From positions 1-34,158 of the forward strand of contig NZ_JAINWI010000027.1 of the NCBI RefSeq assembly GCF_021021435.1: 34,158 nucleotides of DNA. Direction: 5' to 3'. This DNA is from Seohaeicola saemankumensis. Its GTDB lineage: Bacteria; Pseudomonadota; Alphaproteobacteria; Rhodobacterales; Rhodobacteraceae. Positions 8,011-17,015 of the stretch are shown here, piece after piece; the first letter of the stretch is position 1; every line of letters starts with the position of its first letter. A model generated the notes under the pieces. It did no database searches and was not told the DNA's origin. It was given only the letters and a program-made list of their open reading frames with translations. Both the position numbers and the translations under genes were made by a program.

Positions 8011-8277
8011 ATGAGTTATCCTATTAAGATTACATTTAATGGAGCTGGTGGAGCTGTTTTGCTACGCGATCACAGTGCAGGTACCGTAACGTCCTTCGCT
8101 GACGAAGAAGAGTATCTATTTTTAGCAGCTTGGCAAACTGAGGTACTCAAAGAACAAGGTAAGATTGACACCTCTAAGGTGAAGAGCATTTCGGTTGATG
8201 TCCAAAGTTTGCCCAATGCCGAGTTCACTATCGAACAATTGCGAGATAAAGCCGAAATAGAGGGCTTCGACATTTAG
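8011..8277 (+). CDS. Hypothetical protein in an AT-rich insert
   Basis: An 88-residue acidic protein ('MSYPIKITFNGAGG', then 'FADEEEYLFLAAWQTEVL', ending 'EIEGFDI'). The sequence looks like a small alpha/beta domain, with beta strands first and then helices. GAGGT lies eight bases before ATG, and an AT-rich run (ATGATATAATTTTAAATTG, 7972-7990) could serve as promoter. Its AT-rich codon use differs from its neighbours, and it is bracketed by two copies of the same terminator stem, so it looks like a recently acquired cassette. No family was recognised. Confidence 0.6.
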   Translation: MSYPIKITFNGAGGAVLLRDHSAGTVTSFADEEEYLFLAAWQTEVLKEQGKIDTSKVKSISVDVQSLPNAEFTIEQLRDKAEIEGFDI

Positions 8278-8380
8278 AATGCAGAAATCAACAACACATC
8301 ACTATCTATGAAGCGCAAAATTCGACGGAACTAGCAGCAATACTAGGGTCTGTCGATTGCTTCGTGAGGCTGCTGATCTC

Positions 8381-8413
8381 TCGCGGCTGGCCTTATGGCC
8401 AGCCGCGAATTTT
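8381..8413. terminator. Bidirectional terminator between the 88-residue gene and ardC
   Basis: A perfect twelve-base stem TCGCGGCTGGCC (8381-8392), loop TTAT, GGCCAGCCGCGA (8397-8408), followed by ATTTT. Ten bases of each arm are identical to the stem at 7915-7938. It separates two convergent genes. Confidence 0.85.
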
Positions 8414-8430
8414 CTGAGGCCAGAGCCGCC

Positions 8431-9336
8431 TTATGCGACAGCTCCTTGCTTTTTTTCCTCAATCATAGGCTGACAGCCATGCAAGAAATCAGCAGCGCGC
8501 TGCGCATGGGCGGCGGCTGAAAAGATCGCCCGCTTGTCTTCTTTCAAAACCTTCAACCAGCTCTGAATATAGGCCGCGTGATCGGTGCGCACCTCCGGTG
8601 TCAATTCCAGATCAGCACATAGAAATGCTGCACCAAGTTCGGCAACAAGCTCTTCGCGGGCATAGCCTTCATCGCCCCATTTCTTGCGCCCAAATTCACG
8701 ATCAAGACGGCTGGTGTGCTTCGTCCAGTGCGTAAGCTCATGCGCAAGCGTGGCGTAGTATGCCTCAGGGCTGCGGAACGTCTCAAAGTGCGGCATTTGC
8801 ACATGATCACTGCCACCTGCGTAGTGAGCAGAGTTGCCGCCATGCCTGATGTCGGCGCGGGTGTGATTGAAAAATTCTTCCGCATGATAGATCTTTGATG
8901 CTGGGTCAATGATCGACTCGGGCTTGGTATAGTAATGCTCGGGCAAGCCTTCGATCTGATCGACATTGAAAACGCTATAGCCCTTCATGAACGGTATTTT
9001 CCGCTCTTCGTCCTGTCCGTTTTCGCCTTCCTCGGTCTTGGTGATGGTGTTGGCGTAAACAACCAGATTGCCGCGCTCACCCTTTTTGACATGTGCGCCC
9101 ATCTCTTTGGCTTGGCGGAATGTCATCCAATATGGTGACAGATAACCAGCCTCAACGCTCGCGCCCCACAGCATCAAAATATTGATCCCGTTATAGGGCA
9201 TGCCGTTATACCGTAGCGGCTTGGTGATCTTGCCTTCTAAATTGCCGCTGCTCCATGGCTTAAGCCAGCTGAGCTCGCCTTGCTCCAGATCAGCGATGAT
9301 CTTGTCTGTTACCTTCTGATAAATGTCCTTTTTCAT
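8431..9336 (-). CDS. ardC: ArdC-type antirestriction protein (ssDNA-binding domain plus zincin metallopeptidase-like domain)
   Basis: ArdC protects incoming single-stranded conjugated DNA from host restriction. Residues 1-125 match the N-terminal ssDNA-binding domain ('YQKVTDKIIADLEQGELSWLKPW', given here only as the family's opening pattern; also 'RYNGMPYNGINILMLW' and 'TFRQAKEMGAHVKKGERG'). The C-terminal zincin domain has the zinc motif 'HELTH' at 199-203 and the downstream glutamates of 'REELVAELGAAF' (E228/E229/E233). The length of 301 residues is normal. GAAGGGAAA lies just upstream of the ATG at 9336. In its mobilizable setting it most likely acts early after transfer. It is transcribed divergently from the giant STAND gene. 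Confidence 0.9.
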   Translation of the reverse strand: MKKDIYQKVTDKIIADLEQGELSWLKPWSSGNLEGKITKPLRYNGMPYNGINILMLWGASVEAGYLSPYWMTFRQAKEMGAHVKKGERGNLVVYANTITKTEEGENGQDEERKIPFMKGYSVFNVDQIEGLPEHYYTKPESIIDPASKIYHAEEFFNHTRADIRHGGNSAHYAGGSDHVQMPHFETFRSPEAYYATLAHELTHWTKHTSRLDREFGRKKWGDEGYAREELVAELGAAFLCADLELTPEVRTDHAAYIQSWLKVLKEDKRAIFSAAAHAQRAADFLHGCQPMIEEKKQGAVA

Positions 9337-9731
9337 TGGTCTTTTCCCTTCATTGGATAGTCAGTTGCGCATGCAACTGGACTAGGCCTGCGCCAATGAG
9401 CAGGGGGATGGCCGTCAATGATCCGCGAAGGCGCGAGGGGGATCACCCGCCCTGCACGAACGAAGAGAGGAAGGACGGGGATACGCGCCAAAGCGCGCCC
9501 CAAAGGGCGCTTGGGTCTTGATGGCCAGGGGCTGCAAGCCCCAAACAAAAGGGAAGAAGTGTCAGCCGTTCACGGCTGGCTAAAGATCGCGCAAGGGATG
9601 GAAGCCGGATGGCCGAGACCGACGAAGGCGGGCTCGGTTCACGACAGCCCGGTTCGCTAGGCTGCGCTTAAGCAAAGCGTGGACCATTGATACTAACCGC
9701 CAGCTCGCACCACATTATGTACTGGCACTGA
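9337..9731. ncRNA. Hairpin-rich intergenic region between ardC and the STAND gene (candidate structured RNA or leader)
   Basis: There is no convincing protein gene, but the hairpins are dense: CAGTTGC/GCAACTG at 9362-9379; GCGCCC-CAAA-GGGCGC at 9495-9510, with a longer bulged stem around it; GGGGCT-GCA-AGCCCC at 9528-9542; GTCAGCCG-TTCA-CGGCTGGC at 9561-9580 (one G-T pair); and CCGAG/CTCGG around 9613-9635. The spacing is regular and the loops short. This fits a folded RNA or single-stranded DNA structure. I have seen similar GC-rich blocks next to ardC genes in plasmids, but this was not checked. It could instead be the promoters of two divergent genes. Confidence 0.4.
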
Positions 9732-12700
9732 ATGGCATGCCAATATATTGTAAAATTGAGAATTTTTCGAAGAGTAAGAAACGCTGTGACAAAAGCCGGA
9801 AAAAGAATAGACAAAGTCAGAGTATCACGGGCCGGTCACACCTTTCACGAAAGGTGGGCGGCTCGGCGTGCGCTGCAACTCGTGTTTCCGAAAGACAACC
9901 TATTTGCAATTGTCGTCGAAGGCCTCTCTCCTAACGAGAACCTCAAACTCGGACAAGAAGCCGAGGATATTGCCGATCTTATCCTTTTTTATGGCAATGG
10001 TGACACCTTCGAGTCTTGCACCACGCAGCAGATTTTGCAGTTCAAATACAAGGAAGCTGCCGAACCAGTCACATCATCTTATCTCAAGAAAACTATAAAG
10101 AAATTTGCAGCAACACTTCGTGACTTCAAGGCGAGTGTTTCCGATGAAGTCATAGCGAAGAAGTTGTCATTCGGATTTGTCACAAATGCACAGTTTTCAA
10201 ATGAACTTTGGAACGCCATCGCCTGTTTGCAATTGGACGGCATACCCGAGACCAATAGCGCAAAGAGGCAAGTTCAATACCTTAAGACCTGGTGTTTGGA
10301 AGAGGAAATCGAAGCGGCCGACATTTTTCCATTAATTGAATTTCGTGCTGCTACAAATGATCTTCCGGCACAGAACCGATCTCTGCGAAGAACAGTCAGC
10401 GACTGGTCGGCGAACTCTACTGGACAGGCGGCAATAAGACTGTTCGCTCTTGTAGAGCTCGTCCGCGAGAAAATGCAAATTGAGGGTCAGGATAACAACT
10501 CTATCAAACGCGAAGATGTTCTTGATGCGCTTGAATGCGATGAGGACCTATTATTTCCAGCGGACACGCGGTTTGTGGATGTCGGTGACGTTGTCGAGCG
10601 AGCTGCACTGCAAAATATCAAAGATGAAATCGAAACTAGTGACCTTCCAGTATTTCTCCATGCTGACGGCGGGATCGGAAAGACCGTCTTCATACAAAGT
10701 CTTGCCGCACATCTAGCAGATAACTTCGAGGTCGTCGTTTTCGATTGCTTCGGCGGCGGCGCATATCGCTCCGAAGCCCAAGCACGCCATATGCCGAAAG
10801 TTGGCTTACTACAGATCATTAATGAACTAGCGACGCGCGGCCTTTGCGATCCACTCCTTCCAACTGACAGCGATCAATACGGTTTGATCGAAGTAGCCCG
10901 CAAGCGCCTCAAGCAAGCGAGCGAGACTGTCAAAAACCAGACTAAGATGCAGGGAATACTGGTTGTTTTGGACGCTGCAGACAATGCACAACTTGAAGCT
11001 GACGCGCGAAACGAAGCCGCCTTTCCGAGGCTGTTGCTTGCATCACTGAGTGCTGAACCCATTGACGGCGTGAAGATGTTGCTCACAGCACGCCCTCACA
11101 GGATGGATAGCGTGATCGGCAAGAGCCAAGTAGAGCGCATCGAGCTTGAGGCTTTCACTGCGGATGAAACTGGTCGTTTTCTTGAATCTAGGCGCGAGAA
11201 CATTAAAGATGTCGAATTTGCAAAGGTTCTTGCGCGTTCGCGTGGCAATGCTCGTGTCCTAGAGTATTTGGTCGAAAGCTGGGATGAGAATGTGTCCGGC
11301 AATGCACCGCAAACCGTAATATCGGTTGAGGAACTGATCGCACAGAAATGCGAAACAATATTCCGCGACCTACATACAGCGGGTTGGAGTGAAAATGAAG
11401 TTCGTGAATTTTTCGCCGCGCTATCGCTTCTTCCGCCGCCTATTCCATTGTCTGAACTGTCCGAGGCACTAGGCTGGACGGAATCGCAGGTCAATAGCGC
11501 CGCATCCGATCTTGCGCCGATGCTTGAGTTGGTTAAACATGGGGCGATTTTCCGCGACGAGCCCACTGAAACCTATATCAGGGATCAATATGCAAGCGAG
11601 TCCGTAGCGCAACAGGCCATCGCTCAAAGACTTCACTCGCGCCAAAAAGACTCGGTCTACGCTGCGGAGGCACTACCCCATTTTCTCGTCGTGATTGGTG
11701 ATAGCGACAGAGCATATCAGCTCGCAGATTCAGATGAGTTTCCGTCTGTCATCGAGTCGGAATATGGACGTCGTAGATTAAAACTTGCGCGCCTTTATGC
11801 GGCATTCTCGCTCGCGACGCGCGACAAAGATTTAGACCGTGTTTTAAGCCTGACGATGCGCCTCTCGCAGGTTGCCTCGGCTAATGCGAGAGGCGATCAA
11901 TTCATTCGACGCTCACCGGCACTGGCAACAATCCTTGGAGATTCAGATGCCTCTCGCCGATTGTTCAATGATCGTACCGGGTGGCGTGGTGCACGTAATA
12001 CGCGGCTCATAGTCACCTATAGCTTCTCTGACGACTTAGACGAAGCGCGCATACATCAAAACAGGGCGATTGGCTGGATAAACTGGTATCTCAATAGTGA
12101 TGATGAGACGAAACGTATCAACCGTTCAGGTTTCGAAGCATCCGACATAGCAGCGGTGATGTTTCTTAGTGTGGTGAGAAATGAGTTCTCGTCGATCAAT
12201 CGGAATATTCAGCTGTGGCGTTCCAAATTTGCACTTTCCGTCGTCAAAGAACTAATCACTCTGTGCGCACAGCACGAAGTGGCGATTGGAAGTAATGCTT
12301 TGCAAGTTCTCGCTAAGTTTGCAGCGTCGAAAAGGTGTCTATCACTTACATTGCAAATTGCCCTGCTATCTGGTGAACACGACCTAACAAAAGGCCAACT
12401 CAAGGCTATATCGCGAGCCGCAAGCTCGCTCGCGCAGAGATATAAGAAGAAATTCCCCGAAGACAAATCTGACTACGAGATGGAACTGCAGGGTGCTGTT
12501 GCCGCAGCCGCGATGGAATCTATCGTAGTGAATTCAAGGCAGTCCGCGAAGCGGCTGCTCAAGCTATATCGTCACCGCAGACCATCCAGCTACGACTATG
12601 GCGAGCGGCACGGCATGAACAGAGTTTGGATGCCTGTTCAATCAGCTTGCATCGCGGCGTGGTCATCCGGCGAACAACTATCCTTTCAGCATATGATGCC

Positions 12701-15700
12701 TGAGGAGGTGAAAACAGGACGGAAAACAAAACTAATAACCACGGAAACTGACTTTAGTACATTCCTTGATGGGCTCACCATGGCGGTAGATCAGTGCAAT
12801 GACCCAAAAGGTCGGAAGCCAAAGAAACGTAAGCGTTTTTCCCAGCATGAACAGGAAGATATTGTGAGGGGCACAGCCTGCGTCTTAGAGTTGGTTAAAC
12901 CAATTGAGGCTGCCGTCCTCTCAAAGGACGTTCTTTCAAACGATGTACTGACCACCTTCTTGGCTATCTGGAAAAATGCGCTGAGACCGGATGTGCATTG
13001 GAAGGCCGAAACCGGAAGAGATAATGTTGCGCGCCACGTCGGAATTGGTTTTGCTGGAATACTGCTTCGTCATAGCGAAACGATCGAGAGGAAAGTAGCG
13101 GAAGAACTCATAGAAATCGTCGATAAGAACCGGTTTTCTCTAGGTGACAAACTAGGGGTCCTCGTCCTTATCGCGAAGCGTAGCAATCTGGCCGATGTAG
13201 CAGGAGCTTACGCAAGCGCGATCTCCAGCGAGATAGTAAAAGATGATTACATCGAACAACGTGGTGAGTACTACCGAGATTTGGCTGGATCGTTGATCCC
13301 AATGAGTATTGATGAGGGGAAAGAGTATTATTCTCAAGGGTTGGCTCAACTTGATCAGATGGGAGGCGATGACTTCGAGTTGATTTACTCTGCCTTGCAC
13401 TATGCGGCTGAACAGCCAGGCGGGTTTGTTAAACCTGAGCTCTCGCACCGGCTAATGAACCTTTGCCAGACGATCTTTCAGCACGAACCCTCAAAGTTCG
13501 GCTGGACGCTATTCGGACGCGCCGCTTCTTCCTCCATCGGTTTTCCGGCAATGTACAAGCTGATGCGCTGGTACGATCAAGATGTTGTTGACTACTCCTA
13601 TGGAGTTCCCCAGCTTGCATGTTTCCTAACAAAGGCCGGCCAACTGGACCCACGCCGAGCTGCGGTTCTTCTCACAATCTGTGAGGATCATGGTTGGCAT
13701 GAGTGGCAGGTTGGCAAGGGTCTTCAAGACATTCTTGAAGTAGCCAAAAGCGGAGATCGAGAAGCGATTTTTGCCCTTGTGACAGAAAAACTTGATCGTG
13801 AACACAGTTTTGGTGGATGGGAAGGGCTTTGGGAAAGCCTGCTGAATTGTATGGATACCTTTAAGGAGATCAAAGAAGAGGACCAACGCAATCATTTTCA
13901 GGTACTACAGGAGGCTGCTAGGTCTCGGCGGAAGTTCAAGGGCTCCAGAAAGAATTACAGCGAAGCCATTGCTAGCGGCAGCTTGCAAGCACGTAGCAAG
14001 AAAAAAGATGAGCAGGCTGGTGAAGACGCCTTTGCAGCTATTCTTGCCGAGTGTGATCCAACGAGCGCATCCGACTTGGACGAAGCATTGCGACGCATTA
14101 AAGCTAGTGATGCCCTGCGCTTTGACAGTAGAAAACGCCTTTTCTGTGAGATACAGAAAACTTGCCCGTTTGATAAGCGGGTCAGTTTCCTAAGCGCTCT
14201 TTGTGAGTCCGCTGAGCTTGAGTTTGACGGCGTAATTGATCTGTTGATCGAATGTGTAGAGGTCTGGCGAGATAGCTCAGCACACGTGAAGCGTAGCGTA
14301 ACCGGGCTGATAACGAAGCTTTTCGCATTTAAGGGGTCAGAGTTATTTGAGCTTCGCTACTCGGGTATTTCTAGGCAAATCTACCGTTTGTCCGCACTAT
14401 GCAACGAACCGAAATTCGTGATGCAAACCGTCCTTGAAACGATAGCAAAGGAACGCCTTGAGCTTGGCGGCGACGAATGGCTGCAACTTGCGACAACTCT
14501 GTCCTGCCATACTGATCCATCGACGGCGTTAGAAGCATTCGAGAACTTGCTGTCTAGCTCAGCTGCGAAGGTTGGAGATGAGATCGGGGAAGGCGTGTAT
14601 CGCACCGCGTTTGCTGGAAATTTCGAAGAAAGCGATGTTATTGCTGACATTCTCTGGCATTTGCTTGGTGACAGCGATGCATTTGTCAGATGGAATGCGG
14701 CAAGAAGTATAAAGGGCATGCTCGATGTCGGATTGATCGAGGATGTGGAGCGCTTGCTTGATCGGTTTGATGTGGTCGAAAACCCATCACTGGTTTCCGA
14801 TGAGCATCATTTCGCCTTCCTGAATGCACAGCAATGGCTGTTGATGGGGTTGGCACGCGCCGCTCTCCACCACGGCGAGAGGCTCAAGCCGCTGCAGTCA
14901 CGAATTGCGGCTCTGTCCGAGCGAACTGATCTGCATGCCATCAACAAGTTTCATCTCGCCAGATGCATTGCACATATCGAAGGTGGCGACTCTATGGGCT
15001 CGGAACTCGCTGCATTGTGGGCTGAAATTAGAATACCTCAGCATGGCATTGTCGAACGCAATGGTTTGCCGAAACACGAGGAACGCCGAATAGATTTTGG
15101 CTTTGAATATGAATTTGATAAGTACAAAGTCGCCGATCTTGGACGCCTCTTTGGGATTTCGAAAAACGAAGCTAGCGATTACATTGCAGAAGAGGTGATT
15201 AAACGTTGGCCGCTAATGAAGAACATGTCCGACTTTCCAGGCAGAGTACGCTATCGGGGCGACGAGAGATTTGAAACTTATCCTGAACACATTCAGAAAC
15301 ATGCTCGCCTTTACGCCGCGACTTCGCTTATGAAGGCTATGCCGGTTGCAAGGTCAAGCTATGAGTGGGAGGGCCGAAACCCTTGGGACGAGTTTTTGAA
15401 AGAAGAGGACGTTTCTTTCGAAGATGGTTCATGGCTGTCGGATCACAAGGATAGAGTACCGGCACAGGCACGCGAAGCACTACTTGGCGAACGCCAAGGA
15501 AACCTAGAAACGCTTCTGGAAAGAGACGCGCTTTTTCGGATAGTTGGAATTCCTGTTCGCTCAAATGATCGGGCTTTTCCGCTCTACGGATATTGGACGT
15601 CGCCCGATGGGGTACACGTAAGCCTAAGCTCGGCGCTTGTTATGGAGCGCGGCGCAGTCGGAATTTGCACGAAGTTTTCGAAAATGCCTGATCATGATCT

Positions 15701-16217
15701 TTGGCTGCCTGGGTTCGATTCTTACGGGCGAGTGGATCGCTACTCCGAGCAAAGGCAGTTTTATCCTTTGATCTGGGAACCGGAGAAATACCCAATTGGC
15801 ATTGATGAACGTGACCAGTGGGCTGCACGGGGCGCAATGGCTCGTCCAAAGCTGGGGCGGTCTCTTAGCAAACTGCTAAATCTTACTTCAGATGATGATG
15901 AGCGTCGATGGTACGACGGCAAAGGAAAGCTCGCATTAACAAGCGAGGCTTGGGGTGAGTGGAGAATAGATTCTGATTCTCGTGGAAGCCGTTATCAAGA
16001 TGAGGGTGCTATTCTCTGGGCTGAGAGCGATTGGCTCGATGGAGCACTGGAAAATTGCAAACGAAGCGTCATCTTCAAGCTCAGTTTCTCGAAATACCAA
16101 TCCAGCAAGAGCTACGATGAATCGTCTGGTGTGAGGGAACGTTATATTGGTTTGAAGCGTAGCGCTCGGGATTTGCGAATTTGGTTTGCTAAGAAGGCGT
16201 CCGAAACCGTTTACTGA
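9732..16217 (+). CDS. Giant STAND NTPase with N-terminal Cap4/DUF4297-like nuclease domain (Avs-like antiphage protein)
   Basis: A 2161-residue single-chain protein. Residues about 35-210 resemble the DUF4297/Cap4 dsDNA endonuclease: 'GHTFHERWAARRALQL' (35-50), Glu63 in 'VVEGL', Asp82 in 'IADLILFYG', and the Q-x-K pair 103-105 in 'ILQFKY', a PD-(D/E)XK-type active site. Residues about 280-560 form a STAND NTPase: Walker A 'GGIGKT' (313-318), Walker B 'ILVVLDAAD' (409-417), and the sensor-like 'LLTARPHR' near 450-457. A winged-helix-like segment follows at about 560-640. The remaining 1500 residues are alpha-helical, TPR/HEAT-like, and would be the ligand sensor. Avs proteins bind phage proteins (terminase or portal), oligomerise and cut DNA; by architecture this is a relative, but its type is not assignable here. 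GTG at 9786 is a shorter possible start. It is the element's largest cargo gene. Confidence 0.8.
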   Translation: MACQYIVKLRIFRRVRNAVTKAGKRIDKVRVSRAGHTFHERWAARRALQLVFPKDNLFAIVVEGLSPNENLKLGQEAEDIADLILFYGNGDTFESCTTQQILQFKYKEAAEPVTSSYLKKTIKKFAATLRDFKASVSDEVIAKKLSFGFVTNAQFSNELWNAIACLQLDGIPETNSAKRQVQYLKTWCLEEEIEAADIFPLIEFRAATNDLPAQNRSLRRTVSDWSANSTGQAAIRLFALVELVREKMQIEGQDNNSIKREDVLDALECDEDLLFPADTRFVDVGDVVERAALQNIKDEIETSDLPVFLHADGGIGKTVFIQSLAAHLADNFEVVVFDCFGGGAYRSEAQARHMPKVGLLQIINELATRGLCDPLLPTDSDQYGLIEVARKRLKQASETVKNQTKMQGILVVLDAADNAQLEADARNEAAFPRLLLASLSAEPIDGVKMLLTARPHRMDSVIGKSQVERIELEAFTADETGRFLESRRENIKDVEFAKVLARSRGNARVLEYLVESWDENVSGNAPQTVISVEELIAQKCETIFRDLHTAGWSENEVREFFAALSLLPPPIPLSELSEALGWTESQVNSAASDLAPMLELVKHGAIFRDEPTETYIRDQYASESVAQQAIAQRLHSRQKDSVYAAEALPHFLVVIGDSDRAYQLADSDEFPSVIESEYGRRRLKLARLYAAFSLATRDKDLDRVLSLTMRLSQVASANARGDQFIRRSPALATILGDSDASRRLFNDRTGWRGARNTRLIVTYSFSDDLDEARIHQNRAIGWINWYLNSDDETKRINRSGFEASDIAAVMFLSVVRNEFSSINRNIQLWRSKFALSVVKELITLCAQHEVAIGSNALQVLAKFAASKRCLSLTLQIALLSGEHDLTKGQLKAISRAASSLAQRYKKKFPEDKSDYEMELQGAVAAAAMESIVVNSRQSAKRLLKLYRHRRPSSYDYGERHGMNRVWMPVQSACIAAWSSGEQLSFQHMMPEEVKTGRKTKLITTETDFSTFLDGLTMAVDQCNDPKGRKPKKRKRFSQHEQEDIVRGTACVLELVKPIEAAVLSKDVLSNDVLTTFLAIWKNALRPDVHWKAETGRDNVARHVGIGFAGILLRHSETIERKVAEELIEIVDKNRFSLGDKLGVLVLIAKRSNLADVAGAYASAISSEIVKDDYIEQRGEYYRDLAGSLIPMSIDEGKEYYSQGLAQLDQMGGDDFELIYSALHYAAEQPGGFVKPELSHRLMNLCQTIFQHEPSKFGWTLFGRAASSSIGFPAMYKLMRWYDQDVVDYSYGVPQLACFLTKAGQLDPRRAAVLLTICEDHGWHEWQVGKGLQDILEVAKSGDREAIFALVTEKLDREHSFGGWEGLWESLLNCMDTFKEIKEEDQRNHFQVLQEAARSRRKFKGSRKNYSEAIASGSLQARSKKKDEQAGEDAFAAILAECDPTSASDLDEALRRIKASDALRFDSRKRLFCEIQKTCPFDKRVSFLSALCESAELEFDGVIDLLIECVEVWRDSSAHVKRSVTGLITKLFAFKGSELFELRYSGISRQIYRLSALCNEPKFVMQTVLETIAKERLELGGDEWLQLATTLSCHTDPSTALEAFENLLSSSAAKVGDEIGEGVYRTAFAGNFEESDVIADILWHLLGDSDAFVRWNAARSIKGMLDVGLIEDVERLLDRFDVVENPSLVSDEHHFAFLNAQQWLLMGLARAALHHGERLKPLQSRIAALSERTDLHAINKFHLARCIAHIEGGDSMGSELAALWAEIRIPQHGIVERNGLPKHEERRIDFGFEYEFDKYKVADLGRLFGISKNEASDYIAEEVIKRWPLMKNMSDFPGRVRYRGDERFETYPEHIQKHARLYAATSLMKAMPVARSSYEWEGRNPWDEFLKEEDVSFEDGSWLSDHKDRVPAQAREALLGERQGNLETLLERDALFRIVGIPVRSNDRAFPLYGYWTSPDGVHVSLSSALVMERGAVGICTKFSKMPDHDLWLPGFDSYGRVDRYSEQRQFYPLIWEPEKYPIGIDERDQWAARGAMARPKLGRSLSKLLNLTSDDDERRWYDGKGKLALTSEAWGEWRIDSDSRGSRYQDEGAILWAESDWLDGALENCKRSVIFKLSFSKYQSSKSYDESSGVRERYIGLKRSARDLRIWFAKKASETVY

Positions 16218-17015
16218 GAAAGCTATGGGCATTCGCCGGAAGTTTGATAGCAGAACCTTGGTCTACGGCATGGTTCCAAAATACGGGCAGCTATGGAAGA
16301 CTACCTTCTTAGTCTGGATGAAATCCTCATGGGGGTATCGGGGAAACGCAGAATGCTCACTTGATTGGTGATCAAACGGGCAGCAGTTTGTGCATGGTTC
16401 GCTGTTGGTGGAGAGGCACGTCTCCATGTCCAACGAGGTGGTTTCAAGGGGTGACGATAGGCCCTTTGATCACGGTCCATCTTTGACAAGATGGCGCACA
16501 TCCAATCCGCGTAGGGTTGGTCAGGATTTCACAAGGGCGCAGAATGCCCTTTGATCGATGGGATGGTTCCAAGGCAAGGGCAGCTACGAAGTGCTCCCTT
16601 ACTGGTCGCGCTGAAAGTGTCTCCATGAAATGGCGCTTATCCAAACTGCGAAAGGTTGGTCTCCATGACATGGTGGTGATTGAACGGTCAGACGTTCTGC
16701 TGGCTCTGGATGGGTTCAATGCCCAAGAAGAGCCATGGGCCGGGGGGATGCAACGGGGGCGCGCAAGACTAAAAGTCTGGAGCGGGCCCCCTTGCCAAGA
16801 TGTGCGTTAGTACTTGAGTATTTTACTCATGTACTACCAAGCACACATCTTGCAGTCACAGCTATGGCCTTAGACAGAGCACATCTCGCATTAGTGTTAG
16901 AAATCAACCTTATTTCTGTCGCTCAAACTAGTTTAGTTAACGATGTAAATTCTCTTCATAACATGATTGCAAACCGCCATTGAGAGCCCCGCACGCTTTA
17001 TGCAATGTAAGGATG
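16218..17015. other. Gene-poor tail after the STAND gene with degenerate repeats and hairpins
   Basis: Open frames here (for example 16517-16810) have no family features or ribosome sites. The sequence carries diverged repeats: GG(C/G)ATGGTTCCAA...GGGCAGCTA at 16267-16293 and again at 16560-16586, and ATGGCGC..ATCCAA..GCG...GGTTGGT at 16491-16521 and 16629-16660. GTCTCCATG occurs three times. From about 16850 the composition turns AT-rich. A 40-codon frame from ATG 16863 (ending 'SLHNMIANRH') may be a small gene but has no ribosome site. Confidence 0.5.
16755..16851. terminator. Two consecutive hairpins downstream of the STAND gene (possible terminator or element junction)
   Basis: The first stem pairs GGGGGC (16755-16760) with GCCCCC (16786-16791) and encloses AGACT-AAA-AGTCT (16766-16778). 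The second pairs AAGATGTG (16797-16804) with CACATCTT (16844-16851) and, inside it, AGTACTTGAGT (16809-16819) with ACTCATGTACT (16825-16835), with one mismatch and a five-base loop ATTTT. There is no T-run after either, so the terminator role is unproven. Confidence 0.4.

Noticed and set aside
9418-9660. 80-codon frame between ardC and the STAND gene
   Set aside because: Its sequence is dominated by hairpin-forming GC-rich DNA; a structured non-coding role explains it better.
16766-16791. Possible tRNA- or tmRNA-like fold around AGACT-AAA-AGTCT
   Set aside because: No D-arm, T-arm or acceptor stem with CCA can be built around it.
16863-16985. 40-codon frame ending SLHNMIANRH
   Set aside because: Plausible composition but no ribosome site, no recognised family and too short to support alone.
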